This document shows, in pieces, positions 49,440 to 61,420 of a stretch of 64,000 nucleotides of DNA (position 1 is its first letter; each line of letters starts with the position of its first letter). The stretch covers positions 3,065,950-3,129,949 of the forward strand of contig JAJEKV010000061.1 in assembly GCA_021234155.1 (NCBI GenBank). Reading direction: 5' to 3'. The position numbers were made by a program, and so were the translations under genes. The notes beneath the pieces are model-generated. The model made no database searches, was not told the origin of the DNA, and saw only the letters and a program-made list of their open reading frames with translations. This stretch comes from Isoetes taiwanensis. Taxonomy: Eukaryota > Streptophyta > Lycopodiopsida > Isoetales > Isoetaceae.

Positions 49440-52252
49440 AATGGATCCGCACTTGGCGCTTCGCATACTCCGAGTATGGTCATGAGTGCCGCACGCAATT
49501 ACGCTTCCGTAAATACGTATGGATCAGCTGAAGTTTTGGCCTTGGCAAGGAAGGTTACAAGACCGTAAATTGCATTCAGGGCGCCTTCCACCTAACACGC
49601 ATTGGGCATGTATATCCGGTTGTTGGTGTTGTCCAAAGTTTCATCCTCACGCCATTTGCGTCATGGATGAAGCGTGGGTCCCAACGCTTGTCTGCTGCAA
49701 ATTGCCGTGGGTGTCCAATCGCATGTTCTTTGACTTCGTGAGTCCGTAATTCTTGTCTCCATGCCGGGAATTGACCTTGATCGAGGGTGGGCATCCAAAG
49801 CTTGCTAGTGTACTCGGTTGTTTGGGGGTTGGTGCCGGTCATCCCGCATCTGTTCTTGGAATTCCAATAATATCTTCTCGTAGCTGTTTGGTAACCGCCT
49901 CCCATGCACCGAATGTACATGTGCCGTCACGCAGTCTGTGGTCCCACTCATCGTGGAGGACGCTCGCTTCAGTCTTTCGGTGACCGTGTAAGGAAGCATA
50001 ATGTTGTAAGAACAACTGTGCAAGGTCAAGTTCTTGTTCGAGTTGTATAGTGTCCGGCGGAGCGTGCCAAGTTCAAATAGCCATAGCTCCACTTCTTCGT
50101 AGAAGAGGCATGTATTCGAGGTAACAGCTTGCAGAAATTTTGTGTCTTGGAGGTACTTGTTCTTCTTGGTCAAAAGAACCCGCCACTGTATCTCCTTTAA
50201 AGTTCTCGGCGCTTATCCGTGATGAGCCCGAGTAACATGTGCCGTAGAAGTCGCATGACATAAGCCGGGGGGGGCTATGGTGTGCCGAGAGCGAAATGGT
50301 CGAGATCCGCAACCCGTAGGGATATCAAAATTGACGAGCACAAAGTGTGCCTCGCTCATGGACGCACATGAAGGGCCATTGTCGCTCGATATCGCCTACA
50401 TCCGTGGACTTGTGGTATCACCCTTGTTTCTCAAATAAAAGAAAAGTGTTTTTCCTTGCTTGCACATAGTCATGGTAACCGGCCGGGTTTCGATAGTCCA
50501 GGGAATAGCGTAAGCAAGCCGATAGGTTTGTTCGCTTTTTCTTCGCGATCATCCGCCGCCCGCCCGCCTATCTAAAGCCGTATCTTGTAACTGCAATGAT
50601 ATCTTGTTGCTCTGAGAGACCGGGTCTCGCAGCCCGGACTTTGGCGGTGAGGTGTCTGACTTTGTTCGGAGAAGTTGGGAATCGAGGAGCTTGAAGCCCG
50701 AGTGGCTTGCAAGTCCGCTTTTGAGTGCAGCTATTTCAAGAGCATCCGCAGCTGCGGTGTTGCCGCGGAGCTGGTCTAACTTGCCTTGGAGAGATGCGAT
50801 GTGAGCATCCTTATTCCGCAAGGTGGTTTCGAAGTCGTGACCTTGGACTCAAGTATCAAGTTGGCTGCACGGGCGTGCCGCTCTCTGGGCCGAGTAGCAT
50901 TATTCGTGACGCAACCGCATTGTTGTAGCGTGTCTCAAGATCGCTGTACTTGGTGTCGCTTTGTTTGAGGGACTCCTTGAGTTCCTTGACAATTTGGTCG
51001 ATTGATGAAGGGTTTCTCGATGGATCATGAATTGATTGTGCAAGGCTTCTTCTCTCGGCCTCACAAATCCCAAATCGCCTTCGCAGATGACTTCGCTTGA
51101 GTTGGTCCACGGACTCGTGTCGTGGCCCCGTGGCTGCTATGAAGTTCCGTGATGATCACGGAGGGCATCAAGGCACCGAGGACAGCTTTCATCAGTAGGT
51201 ATCCACGCAGTGTGAGGAGGTGGATGGGATGGCTTTGATCCGTCACCCTTGTTTATAGATCCTTGGTCATTGCCGTGGAGTGTCCTTGTGAGTACCGTGA
51301 GATCAATGGGAGTTTTGTTGTGCTTCTGCTTTGTTTTTGCTGGTGCCGCTGAGTCCGAAAAGTGGAATTGTTGCACAAGGTTAACTGGGTGGTTGTTCCG
51401 TGGTTGGTTATCAACCGTAAGGAATAGGTTTTAGAGAATTGGAATTTACAGGAGGTGGAGACTGGTGGTTGTGAAATATTTCGCCCTGAGTTATCGACGA
51501 GATTGACGGTCTTGAGAAGGAGGAGAGTTTGGTTGAAGACCTTTCAAAGCATCAATAAGGTCGATGTTGGCTTGGTGGAGAAGGGGCATGATGGCGCCGG
51601 GGTCCGATGATTAATGAAAGCCCGGAAGTGGGCTCCCATGGGCGGTCAGGAAAGAGTTAGGATTTTTTCCGAAGTCCGCTCAAGTTCTGTTGAAATCTCC
51701 GATACGGAGTTGAGTCCAATTGATTGTTTCAGGTGTTGGTGAGGATATAGTGCGGATGGTAGAAAACATCGTTAATAGAGGTATTCTTCATGGAGTAACC
51801 CAAAAATTTCCTCCAAAGAAACTTGGTAAAAGGCATCATGTTGCTTTGGAAAGGTGGACAGCTTGGTTTGTGCAAAGATTATAAGGAATAGAGCAGAATT
51901 TGGAAATATCATATTTACCAATGTCAAGGTAAGACAAGGCATTGGGCGGATTGGGTAGAGAAAAGGCAGAGGCTATGGTTTGAGGGTTTAGGAGTATAGG
52001 GTTTCCATCGACTTGGGAGGCATATCCATCTTCCGCCTTCACTGTGTTAGCCACAAATTGTCAGAATTTGTTCTTGTTGGGAGCCGGAGTTCCCGCTGCG
52101 AGAAAATGAAACAATCCGAACTCACCAGAGGTTATAGGTGATGCCGATGTGGAGCCGGTGCGGATGAAGAAACGAACTTGATATTTTCGAATTGCTACTG
52201 ATCCATTGGTGCAACAAGCGTTGAGTGTTGAGTTCTTGGAGGTAGAAGCCAT
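49440..52252 (-). pseudogene. Third ORF of element 2, homologue of the element 1 third ORF
   Basis: The start is MASTSKNSTLN at 52252. The N-terminal domain retains GYASQVDGNPILLNPQTIAS (about 52030-51970), aligning with GYATVVDGTTILLTQPLISK of element 1, and then a shared pattern through DISKFCSIPYN. The middle (about 50550-51110) has coiled-coil-like stretches such as VKELKESLKQSDTKYSDLE. Near the end RWDPRF (about 49670) matches LRWDPRF of element 1, preceded by an aligned FPAWRQEL/LPFWTKVM region. Many frameshifts and stops split it. It occupies the same place, between integrase and the polypurine tract. Function unknown. Confidence 0.72.
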
Positions 52253-53000
52253 CTTGAAGGTCGAGGTCACGGAGTACGGGTCGGAAGGACGGAGTGGAGT
52301 ATGAGTGAAAAGTGAGGAGTGGAAGTGACGGTTGGGAAGGGTTTTTTTTTTCGAGTGGGAGACACGTGTCGAAAGATCGTGGACGATTGAGAATCTCAAG
52401 AGACGACCTTCGACCAAGATGCGTGAGAGTTCCCGGGCGGAGAATAAAACTTTAATGGCGGACGGTATTAACGGCGGCAGTGTCGAATATTAAAAAGAGG
52501 AGTCGAAAAGTTTGCGTACACAAAATATCGCTGGGGAATGATTACGGAATATCTCGTGAGGTGACCTTCCGTGAAACAAACCGCTAGGGTTGGTATTCGC
52601 CTATAAATTGGAAGTTGGGTTGCCGAGAAGAACCAAAATTCGAAGATGGAGAACTCGATAACAAATGTCCGGTGAGCTTCCGCGACCGATTACATGCAAG
52701 ATGGACGACGCCGACCGCGGCGTCTGAGGAATCGCCGGATCCCTATGGATCCTTGGTTGGAGGCACTGGCCGTCAACCCGAGATAAACTCGATCGCCCGG
52801 GAGGTGATCGTTCAGCTGGAGTGGTCGCAGCTGTGGGGCTTCCGCATCCTCCGAAGTGGAGTGCCCCCGCAGTAAAGGGCGAGTAGCAAAGATGATAGGG
52901 TTTTCCCAATTTTTGTTTAGTTTAGGACCTGTTCGGGTGAAAAAATCCCACAAATAATTGTAGCCTTCTTCGCAATTTTGTACATAATAGAAAAGTGTTT
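52253..53000 (-). other. Spacer between integrase and third ORF of element 2
   Basis: About 750 bases without a recognised coding sequence, the counterpart of 26084-27016 in element 1. It may hold the leader or splice acceptor for third-ORF expression; no motif is decisive. Confidence 0.45.
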
Positions 53001-56000
53001 CTCATAAATTTGTACAAGTGGTATCTTGTTGTAAATTTTGTTCTTGAGCTAAGGATGCTGCAGCAGGGGTTTGAAATTTCTTGAGTCGAAATCCATTGAC
53101 TAATGTAGGAAATGGAGTGCCATTCAATTCTTGTAATTGTAAAACTCCAGGATGTGGTATCTCGGAAATTTTGTATGGTCCCAAGCCATCCGAGCTTGAG
53201 TTTGCCAGATGTTGTTGATATCTCGAATGTAAAGAAGAACTAAGTCGCCAATTTGAAAAGTTTTGTTTTTGATGTGTTTGTCATGCCATTGTTTTTGTAG
53301 TTGTTTGCCTTGTTGAAGTCTAAGAAAAGCATCTCTTCAAGTTCATCCAGTTGTTCCAGTTGATAAACTCGTTCTTGCAAAGCTGCTGATGGATTATGTT
53401 CTGTTGCTAACTGAAATTTGAGTGAGGGTAAAATGAACTCAAAAGGCATAAGAGCCTCTTGGCCATACACAAGTCGAAAAGGTGTTTGACCAGTTGCTAC
53501 TTTGTATGTTGTATTGTAAGCCCATAAAACTGTAGGTAACTTATCTTGCCAATCTTTTCTTGTAGGATCACAAATCTTCTTCAGAATGTGGATAAGCACC
53601 TTGTTTGTGCTTTCAGCCAAGCCATTACCACGGGGGATAGTAAGGCGCTTTTTCTCGTGATGAATGTGCGGATAGTTAGTGAGTTCAAAGAATAGTGTGA
53701 TTGATGAAATGAACTCCACGATCACTAACTAATTCTAAGGGACATCCAAATCGCGATGATGTTCTTGTAGAGAACCTTAGCCGTACTAGCAGCCGTGTTG
53801 TCGCAGAGCACACGCTTCAGCCCATTTGGTTGCATAGTCCGTGAAGACTAGAATGTAGCGTGCCCTAGTGTTGATTGCGGTGGGTCCATGGGACCAACAA
53901 AATCCATACCCCATTTGGCAAAGGGGAGAGGCGCATATTGGCGTGAGCGGCAGAGCCGCCACGGGCCGCGGGTCTACCAAGCCTCGACAAACATCACACG
54001 CGTCGTGTGTATTTGTGAGCATCTTTGAAAAGCGGGCGGTAATACCCAAAGCAAGGAGGAGTTTCCTTGCTGTGTGTTGTCCTCGCTGAAATGACCACCG
54101 CCAAGTCCTTCGTGGGCTTGTTTGACTAGATCGTGGACTTCGTGAGGAAGAACACATCGTCGAGCACATTGTCTTTGCCACATTTATAGAGATGGCCAAA
54201 AACCATCGATAATCTCGCGTTCCGCGGGCGGAATTGTTGTTTATGCGAGAAGTTGTCTTTTCCGAGAGAGCGTGGGGTCACTTGACGGAGTGCGCCCGTG
54301 AGGAGAAAAAGCGTTGATAGTCGTGGGTACCAATGAGGCGCGGGCAAGCGACCGTGAACAGCTTGAGCATCCTAAGGGCATCGTGAACTCCTTCCGGAGG
54401 ATCATCCGTGTGTATGCGGAAAGATAGTCGGGGACCGTGTGGTGAGCCATCCCGCTTGTGAATAATGTCAAAAGGGCAAACTCTTGCAATATCAATATCC
54501 ATCGAAAGCAATTCGCCCGTGGGGTTTGGCTTATTGATTAAATATAGAAGAGCTTGATGATCCACATAAAAGCCAATTTGACTACCAAGAAGATAGTGTC
54601 GAAAAGCGTTGTACACAAAAGATAAGGCCAAGGGCTTCCCTTTCCGCGGGTCGAATAGTTGCGCCAGCCAGATTGAGTTTTCACAAGGGCGTATCCGATG
54701 GGCTTGTCCCGATTTGGTGCATACTCTGAGCTAGAACAGCTCCAATCGCAAAGCCCCAAAACATCAACATGGACATGAAATGGTTTGTCCCATTGAGGTG
54801 GTACTAGCACGGGGCTTCGTGAGCTTGACTTTGAGTTCTTTAAAAGCTTGATTTGCATCGATGTCCAAGTCCATGTGTATGGATTTCCACGGTTTGTGAA
54901 TTGATCGGCAAATCGGTGCCAATTCGAATAAAGGTGGCATAGAAGTTGACTTTGCCAAGAAAGGAACGCGGTGTCCTTGATATTCGCAGTGGATATGCTC
55001 CGATGACACAAAATGATTTTGGTCAACCGTTGTAATGCCGCGGTCGACTCACCCACATGTCCTAGAAGTACACCCGAGGTGACACGTATGGTGCACTTTT
55101 CCCGATTGAGGCTAATTCCGCATTCATCACAAATAAGAAAAAACTAGTTCAAGTTTTACCAAATGGTCCATAACGGGTGTAAGTGGAGAAGTCATCCCGA
55201 AAGACTTGCGTAAAGGGATGAACTTGCATGTACTCTTGAAAAACAAAGAAGCATAATGCGTGAAATGTGGATGGTGAGTTTGACAATCCAAAAGGAACGA
55301 CTTTGTAAGCAAAGGTACCCCATGGAGTAGTGAAGGTAGTCTTTAGTTGATCTTCTTCTCAATGGATATTTGATTATAACCGAGAAGCCGCCCATGAAGG
55401 AGTACATCTCGTGGCTCGCTACATCTTCCAACACTTGATCCGGGAAGGGAGGGGGAAATGATCCCGGTCCGCGGGCTTGATTGAGTTTTCTATAATCCAC
55501 ACAAACGCCAATTTTTCCATTATGTTTGAGGGCAATAACAATAGGACTTACCCATTCTCAATGTTTGACCTCGTAGATAAGTCCAAATATCAAAAGCTTT
55601 GTCAATTTCGCTTTTAACCTTTTCACGGTAGTTTGGGTTAAGCCGGTATCGCCGCTGCTAGATGGGTCTAGCATCCGGCTTGGTGGGAATCGAGAGTTGT
55701 CCCAATTCTTTCTTGATACCTCTGGAGGTCTTTGTAGCTCCAAGCAAAGATGTGCTTGAAACGCTTGAATAGCACAATGGCTTGCTCCACTGTCTTTGGC
55801 GAGGTCGCGCCAATCGGATTGGTTGATTTGTTCCAATATCAATTATGTCTACCGCAGAGTTTGAATGTGTGGAATGACTTGATCATCCCGAACAAAGGTG
55901 GGCTGGCTCACAGAGTAGGACAGATGTTCATGTTGACCAATTTTGAAAAATAGTGGCGTGCCACTAGGAGTTGGTGTGGTGTCTTCTTGAACAGTGAGGA

Positions 56001-56640
56001 GGAGCCGGGGGTACCGCCTCCTCATGTGGAACCAATGTGACATTGTTACAAGGTGTCAAATAGGGGTCAACCAAATTGCTATGCCTTTATCAATATCCAT
56101 GTCTTCCCATGGTTGATTGTATTCGGGGTAAGCCGCGGAGTGGCAAACCCTTGGCTTGTAACCGATAGGTGTTGCAAACTTGTTCGTGAGTCACCGCCCG
56201 ATTCAAATATGATCTACGTAAAATGATCCGCCCGTGGTCGATCCATCGTGGGCGCGAGCTTGCCATCCGTGATAACAAGTTGATCTGTGGGCCCAAGAGT
56301 GAATGCTTTTAGCTTGTCTCAAAAAGGGTCGCCCTACTAACATTTCATAATCTCCTGGATCTTCTCCTCGCTCTCCAAACACCGAATTCCATGGTAAATT
56401 GTAGATCTCCAATATTGACCGGTATTGGTTGTGTAACTCCTTGTGGTCGCGTGATATGGCCATTCGCAAGCTTGATGTCATAAGGGCGCGATGGAGCCCC
56501 CTTATGCCCAATTGTCGCCCGAGATTATCCGTAATAAGATTGATCGCTACGCCACCATCAATCCGGAACATGGTGAACAGCTTTTGGCCCACGCGGTGCA
56601 TGCACCGTGGGTGTTGATGTGGCGAATTGCATTAACAGTG
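53001..56640 (-). pseudogene. pol of element 2 (protease to integrase), heavily frameshifted
   Basis: Reading leftward, protease has FRIDGGVAINLITDN (about 56550). RT keeps MDYRKLNQA and MYSFMGGFS (about 55500-55400). RNase H has FYVDHQALLYLINKPNPTG (about 54570-54510). The HHCC finger remnant lies about 54170-53990, and the integrase core includes FTDYATKWAEACAL (about 53850-53810). NGLAESTNKVLIHILKKI (about 53630-53580) belongs to the best-preserved part, 53240-53640, which stays open to the YNTTYKVATGQTPFRLVYGQ region. The C-terminal GPYKISEI and LNGTPFPTLVNG lie at 53184-53010. The conserved Trp-Pro after the finger (FWPTLF in element 1) is lost by a local indel near 54040. Not functional as read. 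Confidence 0.88.
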
Positions 56641-58500
56641 TAATCTGCGTGCTTTGTAAAATGTGCTCAGTAGTCTTTGGACATAGTTGTAGGATAGTCG
56701 TAAGGTCGAGAGGAATTTTGATTTTAGCAAGTTCTTGTTGAAGTTCGTGAGGGATTGCGGTGTAGTTGTGGTGGATCCGCGGGTTGTTGTTGCTCAGCAA
56801 TAGATGTCGCTACCTTGTTGAGGAGGTCGAATTTCAGCAAAGAATGTTGAGTGGTGGTGTTGCAGATGTCGCGGGCATTCGTGGTCGCGGCTCCGATCGT
56901 GTGGTAGCATTGACGGACTTGAGTGCCTTACCTTCGCACGCTCGATGAGTTGAAGCAGACTTTGGCGGTTTAGGTTGAACATGAGGAAGTAGTTGATCCG
57001 TGGGTGCAAAATGAACAGATTTGGTTGATGGCTCACCGGTACGAATCGGCTGCAAAAACTTGGTGCACGGGTGCTTATGGCGTGGGGAATGAGGGAGAAC
57101 CTCAATCCGGTTGGAGGATTCAAGGCTGGTGGTGATTGCATGGTAAATTTCTTCTTGGAGTTGATCATCCAATTGTTTTTGAGTTGTTTGCTTTGTTGGC
57201 GTGGTTGTTGTTGTGGTGGCCGGGTGGCCGCTTGATAATCGGGCGCGGGCCTTGCCTTCCCTTGGCTTCCCATACTTGAAAAGGTGTAAGACGACCGCCG
57301 TGGTTTGATTGGTGCCAGAATTTGTATTTGAACTTGAGGAAGTTGAGGACAATCTGCAGACCGATGACCCCATTGGTCACGCTTGAAACATTGGGACTTG
57401 CTTGGATCAAAAGTGGAACGAGGAGGTCCACGTTGTGGTTGCTGCTTGTTGGGGTTGTTGTTGTTGTCGGTAGGTCGTGCTCGTAATTCCGTGGTTGAGT
57501 TTGCGTGGGTACCTTCTGCACTTGGTGAACAAGACGTTGTCGATACGGATTTGGTCGTGGATTTGTACATTCTTCAGTGGTGTGGTTCTGCATGTTGCAG
57601 CGTTTGCAATGGATCATGCTATCCACGAGTTACACCCATTCGCCGATGTCCCGAAAGTAATCGCAAATAGTACACCAAATGTTATTTCTTGGGGAACCGC
57701 CGTGGAGGCAAATGAGGTGCTGCGTGGGTGTAGCCGAGGGAAATGGGAGTATCGTGGGTTTGATCACCGCTGAGGAAACATGAACAGAGTGATTGACTAA
57801 TTCAATGGCTTCTTGTAATGTCTTGGGGCGCAAATACTCAGTCATAAATCGGATGTGAGAGGGTAAGCCTTGAAGAAACCACACTAGAATTTGGCTTTGG
57901 GTTGGAAATTCCTTCAACTTGTTGACTAAGATCTGCAGTCGGTCTGCAAAGTCTCGGGCAGATTCTCCTGGGTTCTGCTTGAGTGTGTTGAGGTCGCTCG
58001 CCAGCTTGTTGATCATCCGCAAAGGGTGCCGTAATGGGAAAGAAAAGAGGTCTTCATGTGTATCCAATCTTGTTTCCAAAGGGCTTTGTTTGCCATCAGC
58101 CATTCGTGTAGGGTGCTCCACGCAGGGTCGTCGAAAAGATGTGGAATTTTAGTTTTGGATCGAGTGACCATTGAGATCCGCAAGTGACTCAAATTCATCC
58201 ATGTGAGCCCGAGCACTCGGGTCTATGTGTTTACCTTTATCATTTCCAAAGAGTGGATATGGGAGTTTTAAAGCATGTGTAGGAGTCGGGCGCATGAATG
58301 GGTGTTTGCATTTGTGGAAAAAGAAAAAGACGAGGGTGTTGGTTGCTTTGATAGGTACCGAACCGGCATAGGTTGTGTGAGATTAGTAAAAAAGAGGTAA
58401 ATCGGGCGCTTGTAGTGGGAACAAAGGTTGTGACAGCATGAACAAATGTGGGGGGAACAGATTAAAGGAACAGACGGTAGGGGAATTGACAAAGGTGGAA
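56641..58500 (-). pseudogene. gag of element 2, disrupted
   Basis: The capsid core is clearest at 58060-57780 (LNTLKQNPGESARDFADRLQ, FPTQSQILVWFLQGLPSHI, FMTEYLRPKTLQEAIELVNH), closely like element 1. Zinc knuckles are CKRCNMQNHTTEEC (about 57610) and CFKRDQWGHRSADC (about 57395), where the second Cys of the latter has become Arg. The gag-pol linker reads PPQQQPRQQSKQ, with Gln where element 1 has a TAG. Several frameshifts divide it. A Ser/Pro-rich N-terminal stretch lies around 58268-58492. Confidence 0.82.
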
Positions 58501-58908
58501 GCGGTGGTACCGGTTCCTAAAGAAAGATTACCAATAGAGAAAAACATTTTGCGGATGTTCCAGAGAAAATTGCGGTGGTTCTGTTAGGATCTTGAGTTGG
58601 GGATTCCTATGGGAGTAAATTCAAAAGGCTGTGGTTGCGGCCTCTCGCATGATGGGCTAACGAGGAACGGAACAATGGCGACCTTCCACGGGGAGGCCGG
58701 TCCCGGAAAGTTGTCGTGGTGTAGGTGGAACAGATTAGCGCCTCGCATTACCCGGAGAAGAGACAATCGAACCGTGTGTGTATGTGGACATATTCGCGGG
58801 AGGCGCCGCTAGCTTCATGGCGAATGGCGCCTTGACTCCATCCGGTGTTGAATATCGCCGGAGTAAAGAAGGGATTGAACATGGTATCAATACGGCTTTC
58901 GAAGTGAG

Positions 58909-58928
58909 CCCCGCAAATGAGCGCCAAG
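58909..58928 (-). other. Primer-binding site region of element 2
   Basis: Directly inside the 5' LTR the minus strand reads CTTGGCGCTCATTTGCGGGG, comparable with CTGGCGCCGATGCCGGGT in element 1. The TGGCGC start fits a tRNA 3' end. Confidence 0.65.
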
Positions 58929-59524
58929 TGTTTGGGGTCCGCCCGGGATCGCTGAGGGACAGATCTCGTGAGATCCGTGAAGTCCGGCGGGGCAAATCCC
59001 GAGACACTCTTGTCACGCCGGGATTTTTGCTAACGAGAGGAAAGAACAAGAAAAACTCGATAAAATAAAGAATGGCAATACACAATGAAACACACAAGAC
59101 ACTTGTGGAGAACACGGCAATCCATTGATCAAAACAAGTGTACAATGAAGGCTCAAAAGAGCGCCTACAACAACCCGGCATGTCCGCTCAGTAGTGACAC
59201 AAAAGAACACTCAAACCCTCTTTTGAAGGAGCAAAAATGCTACAATATATAGGAACACCTGAGTGGCCTACGGCCCTGAATCGATCCTCATCATGACAAC
59301 GCTGCTCCACTACTTGGGCACTCGAGCAGAATCTGCCGCCCGGCCGTGCTAACGCACAAGTAGTGGCCCGCCGTGGGTCCTACCTTTGGGTCTTCTCGCT
59401 TCTTGGAGGAGCTTTGACCACCCGTGGCTTGTAGATCCCTCTTCTTGGACCGCCGTGGCGGTGGGGCCTCGCCCTCATGCGGCAAGTATAGACACAGTAA
59501 TGCGCGGGGCCGCAGGGGCTAACA
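58929..59524 (-). repeat. 5' LTR of element 2
   Basis: 596 bp matching 48541-49135 along its full length. It is bounded inside by the primer-binding region and outside by TSD ATCTA at 59525-59529. Confidence 0.92.
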
Positions 59525-59927
59525 ATCTAACTAGGAAACTACTCCAAATACCTGCTCCGAAGGAACTTCCACCTGCTCCTAGCAAGCGATTCGGGGTAGC
59601 TCCCACTCCTTGACGTAAACACAGTCTTGGGACTGCTGATCTGTGCTATGCTGCAACAAACGATTCTCGAAACTGAATTTCAAGCGAAATAGAGTTCCAA
59701 GACAGTAGGAGCCAAAAGTGGTTAAAGGTTAGGGTTAGGTCATAAGGGTTGCCATGTCATGCCAAATGGCTACACTAGGGTGCGCCAGTGTGGCGGTTGC
59801 CCAATAGGATGGGGCCATGTGGAAAATGGTTCCATCCTAAGTTTGGCAAGTTATATAATATAACTTGACCATGCTCCCCTAAGCATACTTGAGGTATTTA
59901 TATCGTATATTTTAGGGGAACGTCATA

Positions 59928-60709
59928 TTCTCCCCCCCTTAGCATAATGTTGTCCTCAGCATTACGGTAAGGTGACGAACATGCATCAACCGTACAAGAT
60001 ACAATCAACAAGAATATAACAATTTAACTTTATTGAAATGATCAACTTCCACTTAGTTACTTATAACATTAATTGTAAGGCTATACTTATACACATACAA
60101 AATTAAATAGCCTTAATAGTTATTATTATAAAAGTTAGCACATACTGTTATCACAACATGTTTAGGAGTTCATAATTAAGTACAAAATTTATAACTCTAT
60201 CTTCTCTTAACATGCTCCCTCCTCCATGCTCCTCCTTTACTATATTACGTTAGATTAGTTAATAAGTTGTGATGTTAAGGGACCACCTCCCTACTTACCT
60301 CCTTGAGCCAAACTACTAGCTCAAGGTTACCTCTATTACCTGCACTCGATCATGGATCAACTAAACTAACATAATGTGCTACTCGTGCAGGCCAGTGAAG
60401 GAGGAGCATGGAGGAGGGAGCACTGTTACGAGAAGATAAAAGTTATAAATTTTTGTACTTAATTATGAACTCCTAAACATGTCGTGATAACGCTACGTGC
60501 TAACTTTTATAATAGCTATTAAGGCTATATAATGTTTTTTTATAAGTACATAAGTATAACCTTACAATGAACGTTAGAAGCAATTAAGTGGAAGTCGATC
60601 ATTTCAATAAAGTTGAATTGCTATATTCCTTGTTGTTGTGTCTTGTAAGATTGATGCAGGTTCGTCACCTTACCGTAATGTTGAGGACAACATTATGCTT
60701 GGGGGAGAA
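59928..60709. repeat. Palindromic junction of two family B 3' internal ends
   Basis: The left arm (about 59928-60240) and right arm (about 60396-60709) are inverted copies of one sequence. For example, TAGCATAATGTTGTCCTCA on the left faces TGAGGACAACATTATGCTT on the right. A 155-bp loop lies between. Each arm ends at a purine tract (complement of 59928-59939; GGGGGAGAA at 60701-60709) that abuts a family B LTR. These are therefore two 3' ends of the same element pointing away from each other. No coding sequence is visible. Confidence 0.88.
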
Positions 60710-61420
60710 TGTGATGTTCCCCTAAAATATACAGTATAAATATGTATATTTTAAGGCCACGTCACTATATAAGCCTACTATATAGTAGCCTTGTATACCA
60801 TCAAGTGTGCTTGGGGGTGCATAAACAAGTTATATTACATAACTTTCCAACCTTAGGATGGAACCATTTCCACATGGCCCCATCCTACTGGGCAACCCGC
60901 CACATGGACACACCCTAATGGAGCCACGTGACATGACATGGCAACCCTAATCTATTTACAACCTAACCCTAACCCTAAGCCTAAGCCATTTTTTATTCCT
61001 ACAATCTTGGGTATTTAGCCCGAAAATCCGTTTCGAAAACCATTTGTTGCAGCATAGCACGGATGAGCAGCCCCAAGACCGTCATTACGTTAGAAGGAGT
61101 GGGATCTACCCTGAAAGACTTGCAAGATATAGAGACCCCAGGAGCAGGTGGAAGTTCCTCTGGAGCAGGTATTTGGAGTAGTTTCCTAGGTAGATCATCT
61201 GGAAGCTAGGACTCTAGATGAGCTAATATCTTATATGTCTAATAGAGCCCTTCTAGAACCCTCAGTTTGGTTTTGAATGTAAATTTGGATGCATGTGATT
61301 AGGATTAGATGTTATTCTCATTACTTATCATGTCATGTGGATAAATGATGTTGGCTGATCATGTTTACACCTCTTGTGTTGGGAATGGAGGTAGAGACCT
61401 AGGGGCAAAAGTATGCTGGT
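60710..61420 (+). repeat. Family B LTR (right arm), truncated
   Basis: The LTR begins TGTGATGTTCCCC after the purine tract and matches the reverse complement of the solo LTR at 30163-31748 as far as GGTAGAGACCTAG (about 61390-61405). The match then stops, leaving about 710 of roughly 1550 bp. It contains AACCCTAACCCTAA, a chance telomere-like string. Confidence 0.8.

Larger units (their letters stand above)
48541..59524 (-). mobile_element. Ty3/gypsy LTR retrotransposon (element 2), minus strand, nested in family B LTR
   Basis: LTRs at 58929-59524 (5') and 48541-49135 (3') with TSD ATCTA (48536-48540 and 59525-59529) give a 10,984-bp element. On the minus strand the order is LTR, primer-binding site, gag, protease, RT, RNase H, integrase, third ORF, polypurine tract, LTR, identical to element 1. 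LTR ends (TGTTAG...CCAAACA), PBS start and PPT also resemble element 1, so the two are related families. Coding regions are heavily frameshifted, except 53000-53730 at the integrase end. Confidence 0.93.
47415..59927 (-). repeat. Family B LTR (left arm), interrupted by element 2
   Basis: The LTR consists of 47415-48540 and 59530-59927 (about 1.52 kb), starting TGTGACG on the plus strand and ending CGTCATA. It is homologous throughout to the solo LTR at 30163-31748. On its own (minus) strand it follows a purine tract at 59928-59939, so it is a 3' LTR. Ty3/gypsy element 2 inserted into it with duplication of ATCTA. Confidence 0.85.

Noticed and set aside
49000-59500. GC-rich patches suggesting foreign (bacterial) DNA
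   Set aside because: The whole stretch lies between two homologous LTRs with a target duplication and encodes recognisable Ty3/gypsy proteins.
48541-61420. Pararetrovirus (caulimovirid) integration
   Set aside because: Integrase with D, D, E and HHCC motifs, LTRs and target duplications are present, and no movement protein is seen. These are LTR retrotransposons.
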